From contig DPGH01000002.1 of assembly GCA_003523255.1 (NCBI GenBank), positions 56,348-120,347 of the forward strand: 64,000 nt of DNA, in the 5' to 3' direction. Shown piece after piece: positions 37,639 to 46,051 of the stretch. The translations under genes were made by a program, and so were the position numbers. The notes below the pieces were generated by a model. The model was not told the origin of the DNA. It ran no database searches and saw only the letters and a list, made by a program, of their open reading frames with translations. Source of the DNA: Clostridiales bacterium (GTDB lineage: Bacteria; Bacillota; Clostridia; Christensenellales; Borkfalkiaceae). The first letter of the stretch is position 1. The number at the start of each line of letters is the position of its first letter.

Positions 37639-37684
37639 AAACGGCAGAATACGAAACACCATACAATTTCATACTCTGCCGTTT
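37639..37684 (-). terminator. Hairpin with T-run upstream of rep
   Basis: On the minus strand CGGCAGAGTAT and ATTCTGCCG pair and are followed by TTTTTTT. It lies between the 50-residue gene and rep, so it could limit read-through into rep. The adjoining 37685-37735 carries degenerate CAATT/CAGTT short repeats. Bases 37736-37871 are AT-rich, and I see no gene there. Confidence 0.6.
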
Positions 37685-37871
37685 ACAGTTCGGTTTAATT
37701 ACAATTCAATTCAGTTCAATTCGGTTAGTTCAAGTCATAAATAGATTTCCGTTCAGTTCCTTTCATTTCGTTTATGTTATCGCTTTTTAGCGTTATTTTC
37801 TAATTTAATATTTTTCTATTTACTCGGTTTATTTTATTTAGTTTTTTTGCGTAAATTTTTCGGCTTTTAAG

Positions 37872-38024
37872 TCAGGTTTCGTTTTTGTTTTCGGTTTGCG
37901 TTTGTTTGTGCAGTTCGACTATCCTTGAAAATATACTTTCAAAGAAAGTGCGTTTTTCGCCGTCGGTCAACGCCTCTAAATCAGGCTCGCCGACGGCTAC
38001 GACTTTTAGGTTTGATTGCAGCAT
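37872..38024 (-). CDS. 50-residue acidic protein of the mobile element, unknown
   Basis: Encodes MLQSNLKVVAVGEPDLEALT followed by an acidic and polar tail ending KNET. The excellent ribosome binding site AAAAGGAGGACG, the ATG and the compact frame make it convincing despite its size. It precedes rep in transcription order. I do not recognise a function. It may assist replication or excision. Confidence 0.7.
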   Translation of the reverse strand: MLQSNLKVVAVGEPDLEALTDGEKRTFFESIFSRIVELHKQTQTENKNET

Positions 38025-38522
38025 TTTTTCGTCCTCCTTTTTTTGAAATAGATTTTATTACCCGAACTCGCAAGATTTTTGCGACTTCGAGAAAATAATA
38101 GTTTGTAAATACGACAAATCTTGTCGCATTCACAAAAAAGGAATAGAAAAAGGACGTAATACGACCGTAAAATTTCGTACTTCGCCCTTAAAATGCCGCC
38201 TCCGACCCTGTTATTCACGGGTGTAATGCTTTTCGCTATCTGTCCTTACGCCGTTTGATAGTTAGTTCGCTCCTGACTTAAAAACTCGGCTTGCTATTTT
38301 TGCTATACGCCTTTGACTATTCGATTGCGTTACAACTATACCACGGGAATTTAGCAAACACAAGGACATCGATGTGACCGAAATGTACCAAAATGTGATG
38401 CCGTTGTAACATCTACGATTATATCATACACCGATAAGAAAGCGTGAATGGGTTGAAATAGGTTTTGCGTGGATTTTTTGACGTTTTCAGGGAGTAAAGT
38501 CATACTCAGGCAGGAGTGAAAA

Positions 38523-38672
38523 ATGGTTTTTGCGGTAGTAAAAAAGGACGGCGCAGGGAAACGCCGCCCGAAACAAAACGCAACCGAAAAAACTCAGAAG
38601 AAAGAAAAGGCACAAAACTCAAAATTTAGCCGACGAGCGAAGAATTACGGGGCGATTCGCCAAGCGGTTTAG
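38523..38672 (+). CDS. Possible 49-residue very basic peptide
   Basis: ATG with AGGAG upstream opens a frame rich in Lys, Arg and Gln (MVFAVVKKDGAGKRRPKQNA at the start). Its 3' part runs into the left arm of a large hairpin, which argues that the sequence may be selected as structure instead of coding. No family is recognised. Confidence 0.35.
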   Translation: MVFAVVKKDGAGKRRPKQNATEKTQKKEKAQNSKFSRRAKNYGAIRQAV

Positions 38673-38705
38673 CGGCGAACGCCCCGTTTCGCTCGGCTTT
38701 GAGTT
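38616..38705. other. Long bulged hairpin, candidate replication or transfer origin
   Basis: Nested stems: AACTCAAA/TTTGAGTT (38616-38623 with 38698-38705), GCCGA and GCGAA with TTCGCTCGGC, ACGGGGCG/CGCCCCGT (38647-38654 with 38680-38687) and TTCGCC/GGCGAA. About 32 base pairs form within 90 bases. Being near a HUH rep gene and in a gene-poor stretch, it fits a single-strand or double-strand origin. Confidence 0.6.
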
Positions 38706-38737
38706 GACCTTTTTATCCGAGTTTAAGTGAGTTGTTA

Positions 38738-38792
38738 GGCGGGTGCTTGACCGCGACGCGGAGCGTCGCGCTTGTATAGTCAAGCACCCGCC
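38738..38792. other. Second strong hairpin beside the first
   Basis: A perfect 14-bp stem GGCGGGTGCTTGAC/GTCAAGCACCCGCC (38738-38751 with 38779-38792) contains an 8-bp inner stem CGCGACGC/GCGTCGCG. It is far stronger than a normal terminator and has no T-run. The remaining bases of 38025-38909 that are not listed separately show no convincing gene. Confidence 0.65.
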
Positions 38793-38849
38793 AAAGTGCC
38801 ATTTGAAAATTTTTCGTTCAACATTTTCTTTTTACTCTATATATTGCCA

Positions 38850-38893
38850 TTGACTTTTGCTATAAAAAATGCTAAAATAGTGCTAATCAGATG
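38850..38893 (+). promoter_or_regulatory. Promoter and operator of the restriction-modification operon
   Basis: TTGACT (38850-38855), a 17-base spacer and TAAAAT (38873-38878). The direct repeat TGCTAA occurs twice across and just after the -10 box, a plausible binding site for the adjacent XRE protein. Confidence 0.75.
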
Positions 38894-38909
38894 ATAATGG
38901 AGACGCACT

Positions 38910-39110
38910 ATGACTTATGCCGAAAAAATAAGACAATCGAGAGAAACCCTTTTGATGACTCAAGGTGAGTTGGCAACCGAACTCGGGGTCAACTCGATTA
39001 CCGTTTGCAGATGGGAAACAGGCAAAACCGAACCCAGCATAAAAGCGAAAAAAGCTTTTAGAGATTTGTGCGAACGGAAAGGACTTACTTTCGACGAAAA
39101 CAATGGATAA
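38910..39110 (+). CDS. XRE-type controller protein of the R-M operon
   Basis: 66 residues, essentially one helix-turn-helix: TQGELATELGVNSITVCRWE with a conserved WETGKTEPS turn. Small XRE proteins at the head of type II restriction operons act as controller (C) proteins that time nuclease expression. It overlaps the Vsr gene by eight bases. Confidence 0.85.
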   Translation: MTYAEKIRQSRETLLMTQGELATELGVNSITVCRWETGKTEPSIKAKKAFRDLCERKGLTFDENNG

Positions 39111-39534
39111 AACTCAAGAAGAAATTACGCGAAACATGCGTAGCAATAAATGCAGAGATACAAAACCGGAGATATTGTTGCGAAGCGAACTATGGAAACG
39201 CGGATTACGATATAGGAAAAACTATAAAAAATTAGTCGGAAAACCCGATATCGTATTTGTAGGAAAGAAAATCGCGATTTTCGTAGACGGAAAAATGTGG
39301 CACGGATACGACTGGGAAAATCAGAAAAACGATTTCAAATCGCATCGGGATTTTTGGATTCCTAAAATAGAACGCAATATCGCTCGTGACAAGTCTGTAA
39401 ATCAACAATTGAAAAACGACGGTTGGACTGTGCTGAGATTTTGGGATTTTGAAATAAAAAAGCACCTTTCGGATTGTGCAGACAAAATAGAAAACATATA
39501 CAACGAAAAAAAGATCATCGGAACGGAGATATAA
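39103..39534 (+). CDS. vsr: Very short patch repair endonuclease Vsr
   Basis: 143 residues. Family signatures include the N-terminal TRNMRSNKCRDTKPEILLRS, the PDIVF strand, the metal-site FVDGKMWHGYDW and RNIARDKSVNQQLKNDGWTV. Vsr nicks T:G mismatches that arise when 5-methylcytosine deaminates, and is commonly encoded with C5 methyltransferases. One base separates it from the methyltransferase. Confidence 0.93.
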   Translation: MDKTQEEITRNMRSNKCRDTKPEILLRSELWKRGLRYRKNYKKLVGKPDIVFVGKKIAIFVDGKMWHGYDWENQKNDFKSHRDFWIPKIERNIARDKSVNQQLKNDGWTVLRFWDFEIKKHLSDCADKIENIYNEKKIIGTEI

Positions 39535-39535
39535 G

Positions 39536-40537
39536 ATGTTAAAAAGTATTGATTTATTCGCAGGTATCGGCGGCATTCGGCTCGGGTTCGAAAATGCTTT
39601 CGGCGACGAATTAAAAACGGTATTCGTCAGCGAATGGGACGAATACGCTCAAAAAACATATAAGGCGAATTTTCACGACGATTTTGAAATCGCCGGCGAT
39701 ATAACGAAAATAAAGGAAACGGATATTCCCGACTTCGATATATGTCTTGCGGGATTCCCTTGTCAGGCATTCAGTTTGGCAGGACAGCGCAAGGGCTTTA
39801 AAGACGATTATAAAGGAATGTCTCGCGGCACGTTGTTTTTCGACGTGGCGAGAATTTGCGCCGAGAAAAAACCGAAAGTAATTTTCTGCGAAAACGTAAA
39901 AGGTTTGACGATACACGACAAAGGAAGAACATTCGAAATTATTACCGAAACGCTCAAAGAAATCGGTTATACTCCGTTCGAACAAATATTAAACAGCCGT
40001 AATTTCGGCGTTCCGCAAAACAGAGAACGCATTTATATCGTTGCATTCAGAAACGATATTGCACCGAAAGAATTTATTTTCCCGACAAAAACCGATGACA
40101 CAAAACGTATTCGCGACATTATGGAAGAAAATCCTGTTCCGGCGAAATATTATCTCAGCACCTGCTATATGAATACACTTATCAGACATAAAGAACGTCA
40201 CGCGGCGAAAGGTCACGGATTCGGATACGAAATTCGAGATCTCGACGACGTATCGGGTGCAATCGTTTGCGGCGGTATGGGCAGAGAAAGAAATTTGATC
40301 ATAGATAAAAGACAGACGAATTTAACGCCTACCACCCACATTAAGGGAGAAATCAACAAAGACGGCATCCGAAAAATGACTCCGAGAGAATGGGCAAGAC
40401 TGCAAGGTTTTCCGGACGATTACAAACTCGTTTTGGCGGACGTTCACCTTTACAAACAATTCGGAAACAGCGTAACGGTTCCCGTAATACAAGCAATAGC
40501 GGAAAAAATCAAAGAGGTACTCGATAAAAATGACTGA
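39536..40537 (+). CDS. DNA (cytosine-5) methyltransferase, first copy
   Basis: 333 residues with the ordered C5 motifs: I (LFAGIGGIRLGFENAF), IV (AGFPCQAFSLAGQRKGF, catalytic Cys), VI (ENVKGL), VIII (QNRERIYIVAF), IX (LTPREWARLQGFPDDYK-type segment) and X (YKQFGNSVTVPV). Its neighbour is an HpaII-like nuclease, so it likely protects CCGG. The specificity itself is inferred from context. Confidence 0.93.
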   Translation: MLKSIDLFAGIGGIRLGFENAFGDELKTVFVSEWDEYAQKTYKANFHDDFEIAGDITKIKETDIPDFDICLAGFPCQAFSLAGQRKGFKDDYKGMSRGTLFFDVARICAEKKPKVIFCENVKGLTIHDKGRTFEIITETLKEIGYTPFEQILNSRNFGVPQNRERIYIVAFRNDIAPKEFIFPTKTDDTKRIRDIMEENPVPAKYYLSTCYMNTLIRHKERHAAKGHGFGYEIRDLDDVSGAIVCGGMGRERNLIIDKRQTNLTPTTHIKGEINKDGIRKMTPREWARLQGFPDDYKLVLADVHLYKQFGNSVTVPVIQAIAEKIKEVLDKND

Positions 40538-41681
40538 ATCGATAAAAGGAAAGAAACTCAATAAAGGCGAATGGGCGGAGTTTTATGTTATGTTAAAACT
40601 TCTCGGTGAAGGCAAACTGTACACTGCGGACAAGTTGCTGCAGAAAAATTACAAAAGTTACCTCGATATTTTGAAAATCATTCGTCAGGAATGCGAAAGT
40701 CGGGTTTTGGAATACGTTATCGACGAGGGAAAATCAACGGTTACGATTAAACCTCAAGATTCCGAAACCGTCTTTGCCGTAATTCCGACAAGCGAATTCA
40801 ATGAAAACGCAAACGCTCTGTTTAACGATATTAAAAACGCACGAGGCGCTTCTGTTCCCGCTCCAGATTCGGTATGCGATTTCGCAAGCGTTATTTACGT
40901 AAGCAAACCTAAGGCTCCCGCCGTAAAGGCGTTGAAAAAGCAGTTCGGCGGTAAAAACGATATTTTTATCGAAGTAAGAGACGGACAAACGGCAATCGTT
41001 TCGATAATGGGCTTCTCGATTAAGTCTAAATTCGGGCAAAATCCCACTTTGTTCAACGCAGGTTCTTCTTCGCAATACTTATATAAATTGTCGGGGTGCA
41101 ACGACGCAATGATGGCGGAATTCAACGATATATCGGAAAACGGCGGTCGCGGTTGGGCAAAATGTAGAGAATACTTGAAAAATCACTCCGTTACGATGGA
41201 ATTTGCAAGAACTCAAAACCCGATTTACGAAAATAATTTGTTCCTTATAAGAGAATCGATGGCTAAAATAATGGCTTGGTGCGTTAAAGACAGATTGATT
41301 TCCGACACGGATAATCACAATGTCAAAGAAACCGTTGAAAGGATGTCGGTCGAAAATCCTCTTAACGTTCCGAATCCGCAAGTTTATTACGAAAAGGCGT
41401 TAAAAGACTTTTTGATTGCGGGATTTACAGGAATGACGGCAGGAAACGTTTGGGACGGCAAAGAACAAGTCAACGGCGGTTACATAGTCGTAACGGACGA
41501 CGGTGATATTCTCTGCTATCATTCCAACGATAGAGAAGGTTTTAGAGATTATTTGTATAGGAATACGTTCTTCGAATATGTAAGCGCGGAAAAATATTGT
41601 TGGAGTCGTATCAAAAAAATCGACGGGGAATATTATTTGCCGCTTAACGTATCCGTCAGATTTAATTCGAGAACGAGATAA
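40530..41681 (+). CDS. HpaII-type restriction endonuclease
   Basis: 383 residues. The N-terminal NKGEWAEFYVMLKLLGEGKLY and the later SIMGFSIKSKFGQNPTLFNAG and GYIVVTDDGDILCYH segments match my recollection of the RE_HpaII family, whose prototype cuts CCGG. It overlaps the upstream methyltransferase by eight bases and touches the downstream one by a shared A (TAATG). Such tight packing is usual for type II systems. A family search would settle the assignment. Confidence 0.82.
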   Translation: MTESIKGKKLNKGEWAEFYVMLKLLGEGKLYTADKLLQKNYKSYLDILKIIRQECESRVLEYVIDEGKSTVTIKPQDSETVFAVIPTSEFNENANALFNDIKNARGASVPAPDSVCDFASVIYVSKPKAPAVKALKKQFGGKNDIFIEVRDGQTAIVSIMGFSIKSKFGQNPTLFNAGSSSQYLYKLSGCNDAMMAEFNDISENGGRGWAKCREYLKNHSVTMEFARTQNPIYENNLFLIRESMAKIMAWCVKDRLISDTDNHNVKETVERMSVENPLNVPNPQVYYEKALKDFLIAGFTGMTAGNVWDGKEQVNGGYIVVTDDGDILCYHSNDREGFRDYLYRNTFFEYVSAEKYCWSRIKKIDGEYYLPLNVSVRFNSRTR

Positions 41682-42604
41682 TGCGAGTATGCAGTTTGTT
41701 TTGCGGAATCGGCGGAATAGACCTTGCCTTTACACAAGCGGGGCATAAAATCGTATGGGCTAACGATATCGATAAATACGCGTGTATGACCTACCGGCAC
41801 AATTTCCCCGAGACGGTTTTAGTCGCAGGCGATATTCGCGCAATCGATAAATGCGATATTCCCGATTTTGATATACTTGCGGCAGGCTTTCCTTGCCAAC
41901 CGTTTTCGGTTTGCGGAAAACAAAAAGGCTTTTCGGACGAACGCGGAAATTTATTCTTCGAAATCGGAAAAGTAATCGACGCTAAACATCCGTCTATTGT
42001 GTTTTTAGAGAATGTCGCAAATCTTACGGAACACGACCACGGTAAAACGTTCAACGTTATTCATAACGAACTTGCGGGACGCGGATATTTTATTCGCTAC
42101 TTGATTGCCGATGCTTGCGACTACGGTGTTCCGCAACACAGAACAAGAACATATATAGTCGCATTTGCCGATAAGAACGCTTGCGAAAGGTTCTCATTTC
42201 CCGAGAAAAATCCGCTTGAAAAGCATATAACCGACATTATCGACGTGTCTGTAAAAGCGGACGATAAATATTATTATCCGCCCGAATCAACGAAATATCG
42301 GCGTTTGAACGAGTTTATCTCGGACGAAAAGCAACTTTATCGGTTTGCCGATTACGGTATTCAATCGAGCAAAGACGGCATTTCGTTTACGCTTAAAGCG
42401 AATATGGGAACATATTACGACCGTGTGCCTATTATAAAAGACAAATTCGGGATTCGTAACATTGCCCCTTCGGAATGCCTTGCATTGCAAGGTTTCCCGA
42501 AAGAATTTGCTTTTCCGAACACCGTCCCCGAACGCGAGCAATATAAGCAAGCCGGCAATACGGTTTGCGTGGAAGTTATTGGGAAGTTAATATTAAACAA
42601 TTGA
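41681..42604 (+). CDS. DNA (cytosine-5) methyltransferase, second copy
   Basis: 307 residues with motifs I (SLFCGIGGIDLAFTQAG), IV (AGFPCQPFSVCGKQKGF), VI (ENVANL), VIII (QHRTRTYIVAF) and X (YKQAGNTVCVEV). It is only moderately similar to the first copy, so it is not a recent duplicate. A second methyltransferase is not needed for a simple palindromic site, so it may recognise another or a related sequence. Starts in the shared TAATG with the nuclease gene. Confidence 0.93.
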   Translation: MRVCSLFCGIGGIDLAFTQAGHKIVWANDIDKYACMTYRHNFPETVLVAGDIRAIDKCDIPDFDILAAGFPCQPFSVCGKQKGFSDERGNLFFEIGKVIDAKHPSIVFLENVANLTEHDHGKTFNVIHNELAGRGYFIRYLIADACDYGVPQHRTRTYIVAFADKNACERFSFPEKNPLEKHITDIIDVSVKADDKYYYPPESTKYRRLNEFISDEKQLYRFADYGIQSSKDGISFTLKANMGTYYDRVPIIKDKFGIRNIAPSECLALQGFPKEFAFPNTVPEREQYKQAGNTVCVEVIGKLILNN

Positions 42605-42724
42605 AAAGATAATGTCGTAAACGATTAATTCCTTTAGATCTATATCTAATGAAAGGATACAATGTCAAGTTTTATGCTTAAATTAAATGAAAGATAATAC
42701 ATTCACTGTTTGAGGAGAAAATAA

Positions 42725-43645
42725 ATGAGTCTATACACGGAACGCCATAATATGAGATTGCCTATCGCAAAAACAAGCAATATATCTATTGCTGCATATT
42801 CGTTATTATATGATTGTTGTACCAGATACTTTGATTATTTAGCGTGGAAATATCCCGAAGAGTGCCAAGACGGTTGTGGCTGCTGCGGATTTAACTCGGA
42901 AAAGTTTAATGAAGATATGATGTTTGAGATTCCAAATTTATTTCGCCACGAAGGAATTATCGACAAGCCTCGTTCAATACATAATGCGTTTGAAAACGAT
43001 TTTGAGGATGATGAATATGATCAATATGCACTTTTGGATCTTATAGAGTATGTTGCTCAAAACATTAAAGATATTATTAAAAAAGACTATCATGGTTTTT
43101 TTAGACATCATCATTTATCGTTTGGTACAACAAACGAAATCACCTCAACTTTCATCCATGATATTAACGAGATCTTCAGTAAAACAGGGTTGCTATATCA
43201 CTTGACAAACAAATTGGAAGTTGAACGAGATGAAGAATCCGCTATCCTGTCAGAGGAAATTGAGAATAACATTAAATCAGTAACAGAACAAGGATTAAGA
43301 GATCTCCTTATACTCGCAGTAAAAAAACACAAATCGCCATATCCCGACGATCAAAAGGATGCCGTTGAAAAAATTTGGGATGCATTTGAACGATTAAAAA
43401 CATACTACAAAGACATGACAAAGAGTGGGTCTGCCGATAAAATTGTGCATGATATGTCTAAATGTCAAACCGATTATATAAAACTCTTTGATTCAGAATT
43501 CAAAGAGTTGACCTATATTGGAAACAACTTTCGTATTCGTCATCACGAAACAAATAAAATTGACATTACAGATATAAATTATTATGACTACTTTTTCAAT
43601 AGGTGTTTGGCTTTAATATCAACAGCGATTCTATATTTAGAATAA
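42725..43645 (+). CDS. Uncharacterised protein, candidate defence component A
   Basis: 306 residues, acidic and helical, with no signal or membrane segment. Distinct parts are a Cys cluster ECQDGCGCCGF near residue 50 and a C-terminal block GNNFRIRHHETNK followed by a hydrophobic helix. That block recalls the RHHE-type tails of abortive-infection proteins, but I cannot assign a family. TGAGGAG precedes the ATG. Codon use is clearly more AT-rich than in the restriction genes just upstream, which suggests a separate origin. Confidence 0.8.
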   Translation: MSLYTERHNMRLPIAKTSNISIAAYSLLYDCCTRYFDYLAWKYPEECQDGCGCCGFNSEKFNEDMMFEIPNLFRHEGIIDKPRSIHNAFENDFEDDEYDQYALLDLIEYVAQNIKDIIKKDYHGFFRHHHLSFGTTNEITSTFIHDINEIFSKTGLLYHLTNKLEVERDEESAILSEEIENNIKSVTEQGLRDLLILAVKKHKSPYPDDQKDAVEKIWDAFERLKTYYKDMTKSGSADKIVHDMSKCQTDYIKLFDSEFKELTYIGNNFRIRHHETNKIDITDINYYDYFFNRCLALISTAILYLE

Positions 43646-43705
43646 TGGTAATTTGCATAACCGTTGCTATTGCATGGTTTAAATGAGTGGTAAGTTAGAA
43701 GTAAA

Positions 43706-44917
43706 ATGAAAAAGGTTGATAAGGAAAAGAATAGTTTTCTTGACAAACGTTATATCTATGAATTTATGGAGTTGATAAACAACAACGAAATGTTTCTGAA
43801 TAAGCAGGAACTACTTTTACTATACAATTTGATCTGCACATTTAAGGATAGGATGATTACGGCTGTTGATTATCTAAATGCGCATTGCAAAAAGCCTTCT
43901 ACCGAAGAAGATTTTATAAATTTTTTAGTTTATGCGTGCATGATATATGACGGCTTTAACAAAATGCACGAGAACTTGTTGCATGAGGTCCCTCCATATA
44001 AAGGAAAGAAAGAATATTTCAAATATGTAAAGCACTTCAAAAAATACTATTTTAACGACGACACATGCCCTACGGATGATGTTTTCCTTGAGTATTTGCG
44101 TGCAATGGCTTTTGCTCATCCATATGAAGTGTCTTATAGACACAGACCATTTATCCAAAAAGAAGAAAAACACTATTGTCCTTGGGTAATGGTTAATAAT
44201 CAGTTGAGTTTTGACGATATAAAAGATAGCGTTGGAATCAGAATTTATACAAGTATCAACCAAAATGAAATTATATCATTAACATTTTCGTTTGAAAGTT
44301 TGAAAGGGTACATAAGGTCGATATACAATACATTTCCAATGCTTATTGAGTGGGCAAAAAATGTTATTAGTGAACAAAAAGAAGAATGGGAACAAACAAA
44401 AGTTAATAGGCGTCAAGATGATATTGTAATATTGAATGAAGTAAAGACAATTTTAGAAAGCAGGTTTGCGGACACTTATTCTTTAGACGCTGCGCTGTCA
44501 TATTTAACTTGCAAAGCGACTAATTCTGCAAACGATATAAACGTTGAGTTGTTCAGAGATGAAATAAAAAAACGAATTCCTCAAATATGCGATTGTGTGG
44601 ATACCTTAGATGAAGAAGGTTTGGAAGATGCTCTATCGTTAATATACTCAAGACCGAAGGAAATGCATCAAATGGCTCATTATCAGTTAGAAAAGATATA
44701 TTCTTATTTAGATGAAAGGAGCGAATATATAGATCCGGCATCGGATGAATATTGGGGATTACAACAAGCGTATGCTTTTTCTCAAGAGTTTGCAAAAAAA
44801 TGGGTTAAAATCGACGTAAAAACAATGCAATATGATGAAATAAAGTTATTGGTGGCTGTTGCTTGTTTTATGGAACAGAACGAACAAGAAAAAAAACGAG
44901 GAGATAAAAATGCGTAA
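43706..44917 (+). CDS. Uncharacterised protein, candidate defence component B
   Basis: 403 residues, soluble and mostly helical. Visible features are LRAMAFAHPYEVSYRHRPF (about 140-160) with clustered His and Arg, and WVMVNNQLSFDD. No family recognised. It lies 60 bases after component A, shares its AT-rich codon use, and overlaps the start of the truncated HsdR-like gene by eight bases, which indicates one translational unit. Confidence 0.8.
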   Translation: MKKVDKEKNSFLDKRYIYEFMELINNNEMFLNKQELLLLYNLICTFKDRMITAVDYLNAHCKKPSTEEDFINFLVYACMIYDGFNKMHENLLHEVPPYKGKKEYFKYVKHFKKYYFNDDTCPTDDVFLEYLRAMAFAHPYEVSYRHRPFIQKEEKHYCPWVMVNNQLSFDDIKDSVGIRIYTSINQNEIISLTFSFESLKGYIRSIYNTFPMLIEWAKNVISEQKEEWEQTKVNRRQDDIVILNEVKTILESRFADTYSLDAALSYLTCKATNSANDINVELFRDEIKKRIPQICDCVDTLDEEGLEDALSLIYSRPKEMHQMAHYQLEKIYSYLDERSEYIDPASDEYWGLQQAYAFSQEFAKKWVKIDVKTMQYDEIKLLVAVACFMEQNEQEKKRGDKNA

Positions 44918-45059
44918 TTTTATATCTGAAGACGACATAGAAAAAGCCATTTTTGAAAGGTTGTCTAAACAAGAATCCGGTTATGGTATTTTAAAATGTG
45001 ATCCGGATCTAGGTAAAAATGAGGATTTGAGTGACGGAACAGACCGCTCTTCAAAATAA
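44910..45059 (+). pseudogene. Truncated HsdR-like (type I restriction/helicase subunit) N-terminus
   Basis: The 49 codons begin MRNFISEDDIEKAIFERLSK and end DLSDGTDRSSK. This matches the start of many type I R subunits, where FISE-D-IE, a GY motif and DL-DG-R--K are conserved and the protein then continues for several hundred residues. A TAA follows directly where a Lys codon would be expected, and the downstream sequence shows no helicase. GAGGAG precedes the ATG. It is probably a remnant of a larger third component. Confidence 0.65.
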
Positions 45060-45214
45060 GAGTGTGTTTGGAAGAATTCGATTTACGTTACTAACGCTCC
45101 GCCACAAGAGAACTGTACGCACCCTAACGATAAAAAATTTAGGTGCGTATATTTCTTTTCTCACGAATATTTCGGGATAATTATCAACAGATGAATACAC
45201 ACGCAGTACATTGC

Positions 45215-45242
45215 CGAGCGAATAAGATCGCTCGTCTTTTTT
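45215..45242 (+). terminator. Terminator
   Basis: A perfect 7-bp stem CGAGCGA/TCGCTCG with a 6-base loop is followed by TCTTTTTT. It ends the restriction/defence transcript. Confidence 0.85.
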
Positions 45243-45350
45243 ATTGCTATCTTCTATTACTCCATATTTTTGCATTTCGTCTTGGTCGTTGTAGCACAGT
45301 AAAAATCGGAAGTAAACGGGATAAATTGTTACTGAAAATATATAGATTAC

Positions 45351-45386
45351 CGAGAGTCGGACTTAATATAAAGTTCGGCTCTTTTT
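45351..45386 (+). terminator. Second terminator-like hairpin
   Basis: GAGTCGGAC pairs with GTTCGGCTC (two G-U pairs), followed by TTTTTT. The stretch 45060-45519 otherwise holds no convincing gene. The minus strand 45393-45480 contains an open frame ending KPEVNEKGEIVA that has no start and may be a relic. Confidence 0.65.
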
Positions 45387-45519
45387 TCATTTACGCAACA
45401 ATTTCTCCTTTTTCGTTGACTTCCGGTTTTGCGACTTTAACTACCTCTTTCCATTTGCTTTTTCCGGTGCTACCCCGTCTGTGCCGAAAGGCAAAATAAA
45501 TATATGGAGGTTTTCCAAA

Positions 45520-45792
45520 ATGAAAAAAGTATTTTACTCAATCAGAAAAGTCAGAAACTCTGACGACAAGATTTCCGGTCTCGGATTTCTTAACGACGAA
45601 GGTACGCTGTTTTGCAAATGTGTTTCCAAAAACGGCAAGCGTTACACACGTGCTTTCGATAACGTAGCAAAACACTGTCATCCAATAATCGGGAAAGAAA
45701 ACGAGTACAAAGGCTACGTAACAATGTACTACGAGTACGACGGACGAGATATCGAAGTTGAATACTCCGTCTGGTACAAAGAAGCGGTATAA
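45520..45792 (+). CDS. Small accessory protein, unknown
   Basis: 90 residues starting MKKVFYSIRKVRNSDDKISG, with ATGGAGG as ribosome binding site. An upstream ATG at 45481 would add 13 residues without such a site. It is beta-rich and has no membrane segment. It is the first of a tight run of five small genes that resemble the hypothetical accessory genes of Lachnospiraceae plasmids and transposons. Confidence 0.7.
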   Translation: MKKVFYSIRKVRNSDDKISGLGFLNDEGTLFCKCVSKNGKRYTRAFDNVAKHCHPIIGKENEYKGYVTMYYEYDGRDIEVEYSVWYKEAV

Positions 45793-45804
45793 GGAGAAAC
45801 GGCA

Positions 45805-46050
45805 ATAATTAACTTAAACGAAATTGCATTTATCGATGAAGACGGTTTTGACTTCAATACCGGTGAAAGCCTTATTCGATTCGACGTTGTGGCATATTAC
45901 CCCGATACAAAACAAATTACCTTTGCAATTACAAATCAGGGGAAAATAAGCGTGTTGGACTTTGAAGTGTTTGAAGACAAAGACAGTCACTACATCGAAT
46001 ACGGAAGCACCTACGAAAAAATCTATATTGACGACGTTCAGGAGATCTAA
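45805..46050 (+). CDS. Small acidic protein with non-ATG (ATA) start
   Basis: 81 residues, beginning INLNEIAFIDEDGFDFNTG. It has no ATG, GTG or TTG near its start, yet AAGGAG lies eight bases before an ATA codon exactly where a start is expected, and the frame is intact to a TAA two bases before the next ATG. Either AUA initiates here, or the start codon has mutated. The protein is acidic and beta-rich, function unknown. Confidence 0.6.
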   Translation: MINLNEIAFIDEDGFDFNTGESLIRFDVVAYYPDTKQITFAITNQGKISVLDFEVFEDKDSHYIEYGSTYEKIYIDDVQEI

Positions 46051-46051
46051 T

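Noticed and set aside
38006..38218. 70-codon minus-strand frame upstream of the 50-residue gene
   Set aside because: No ribosome binding site, atypical composition, and it overlaps the well-supported 37872-38024 gene in another frame.
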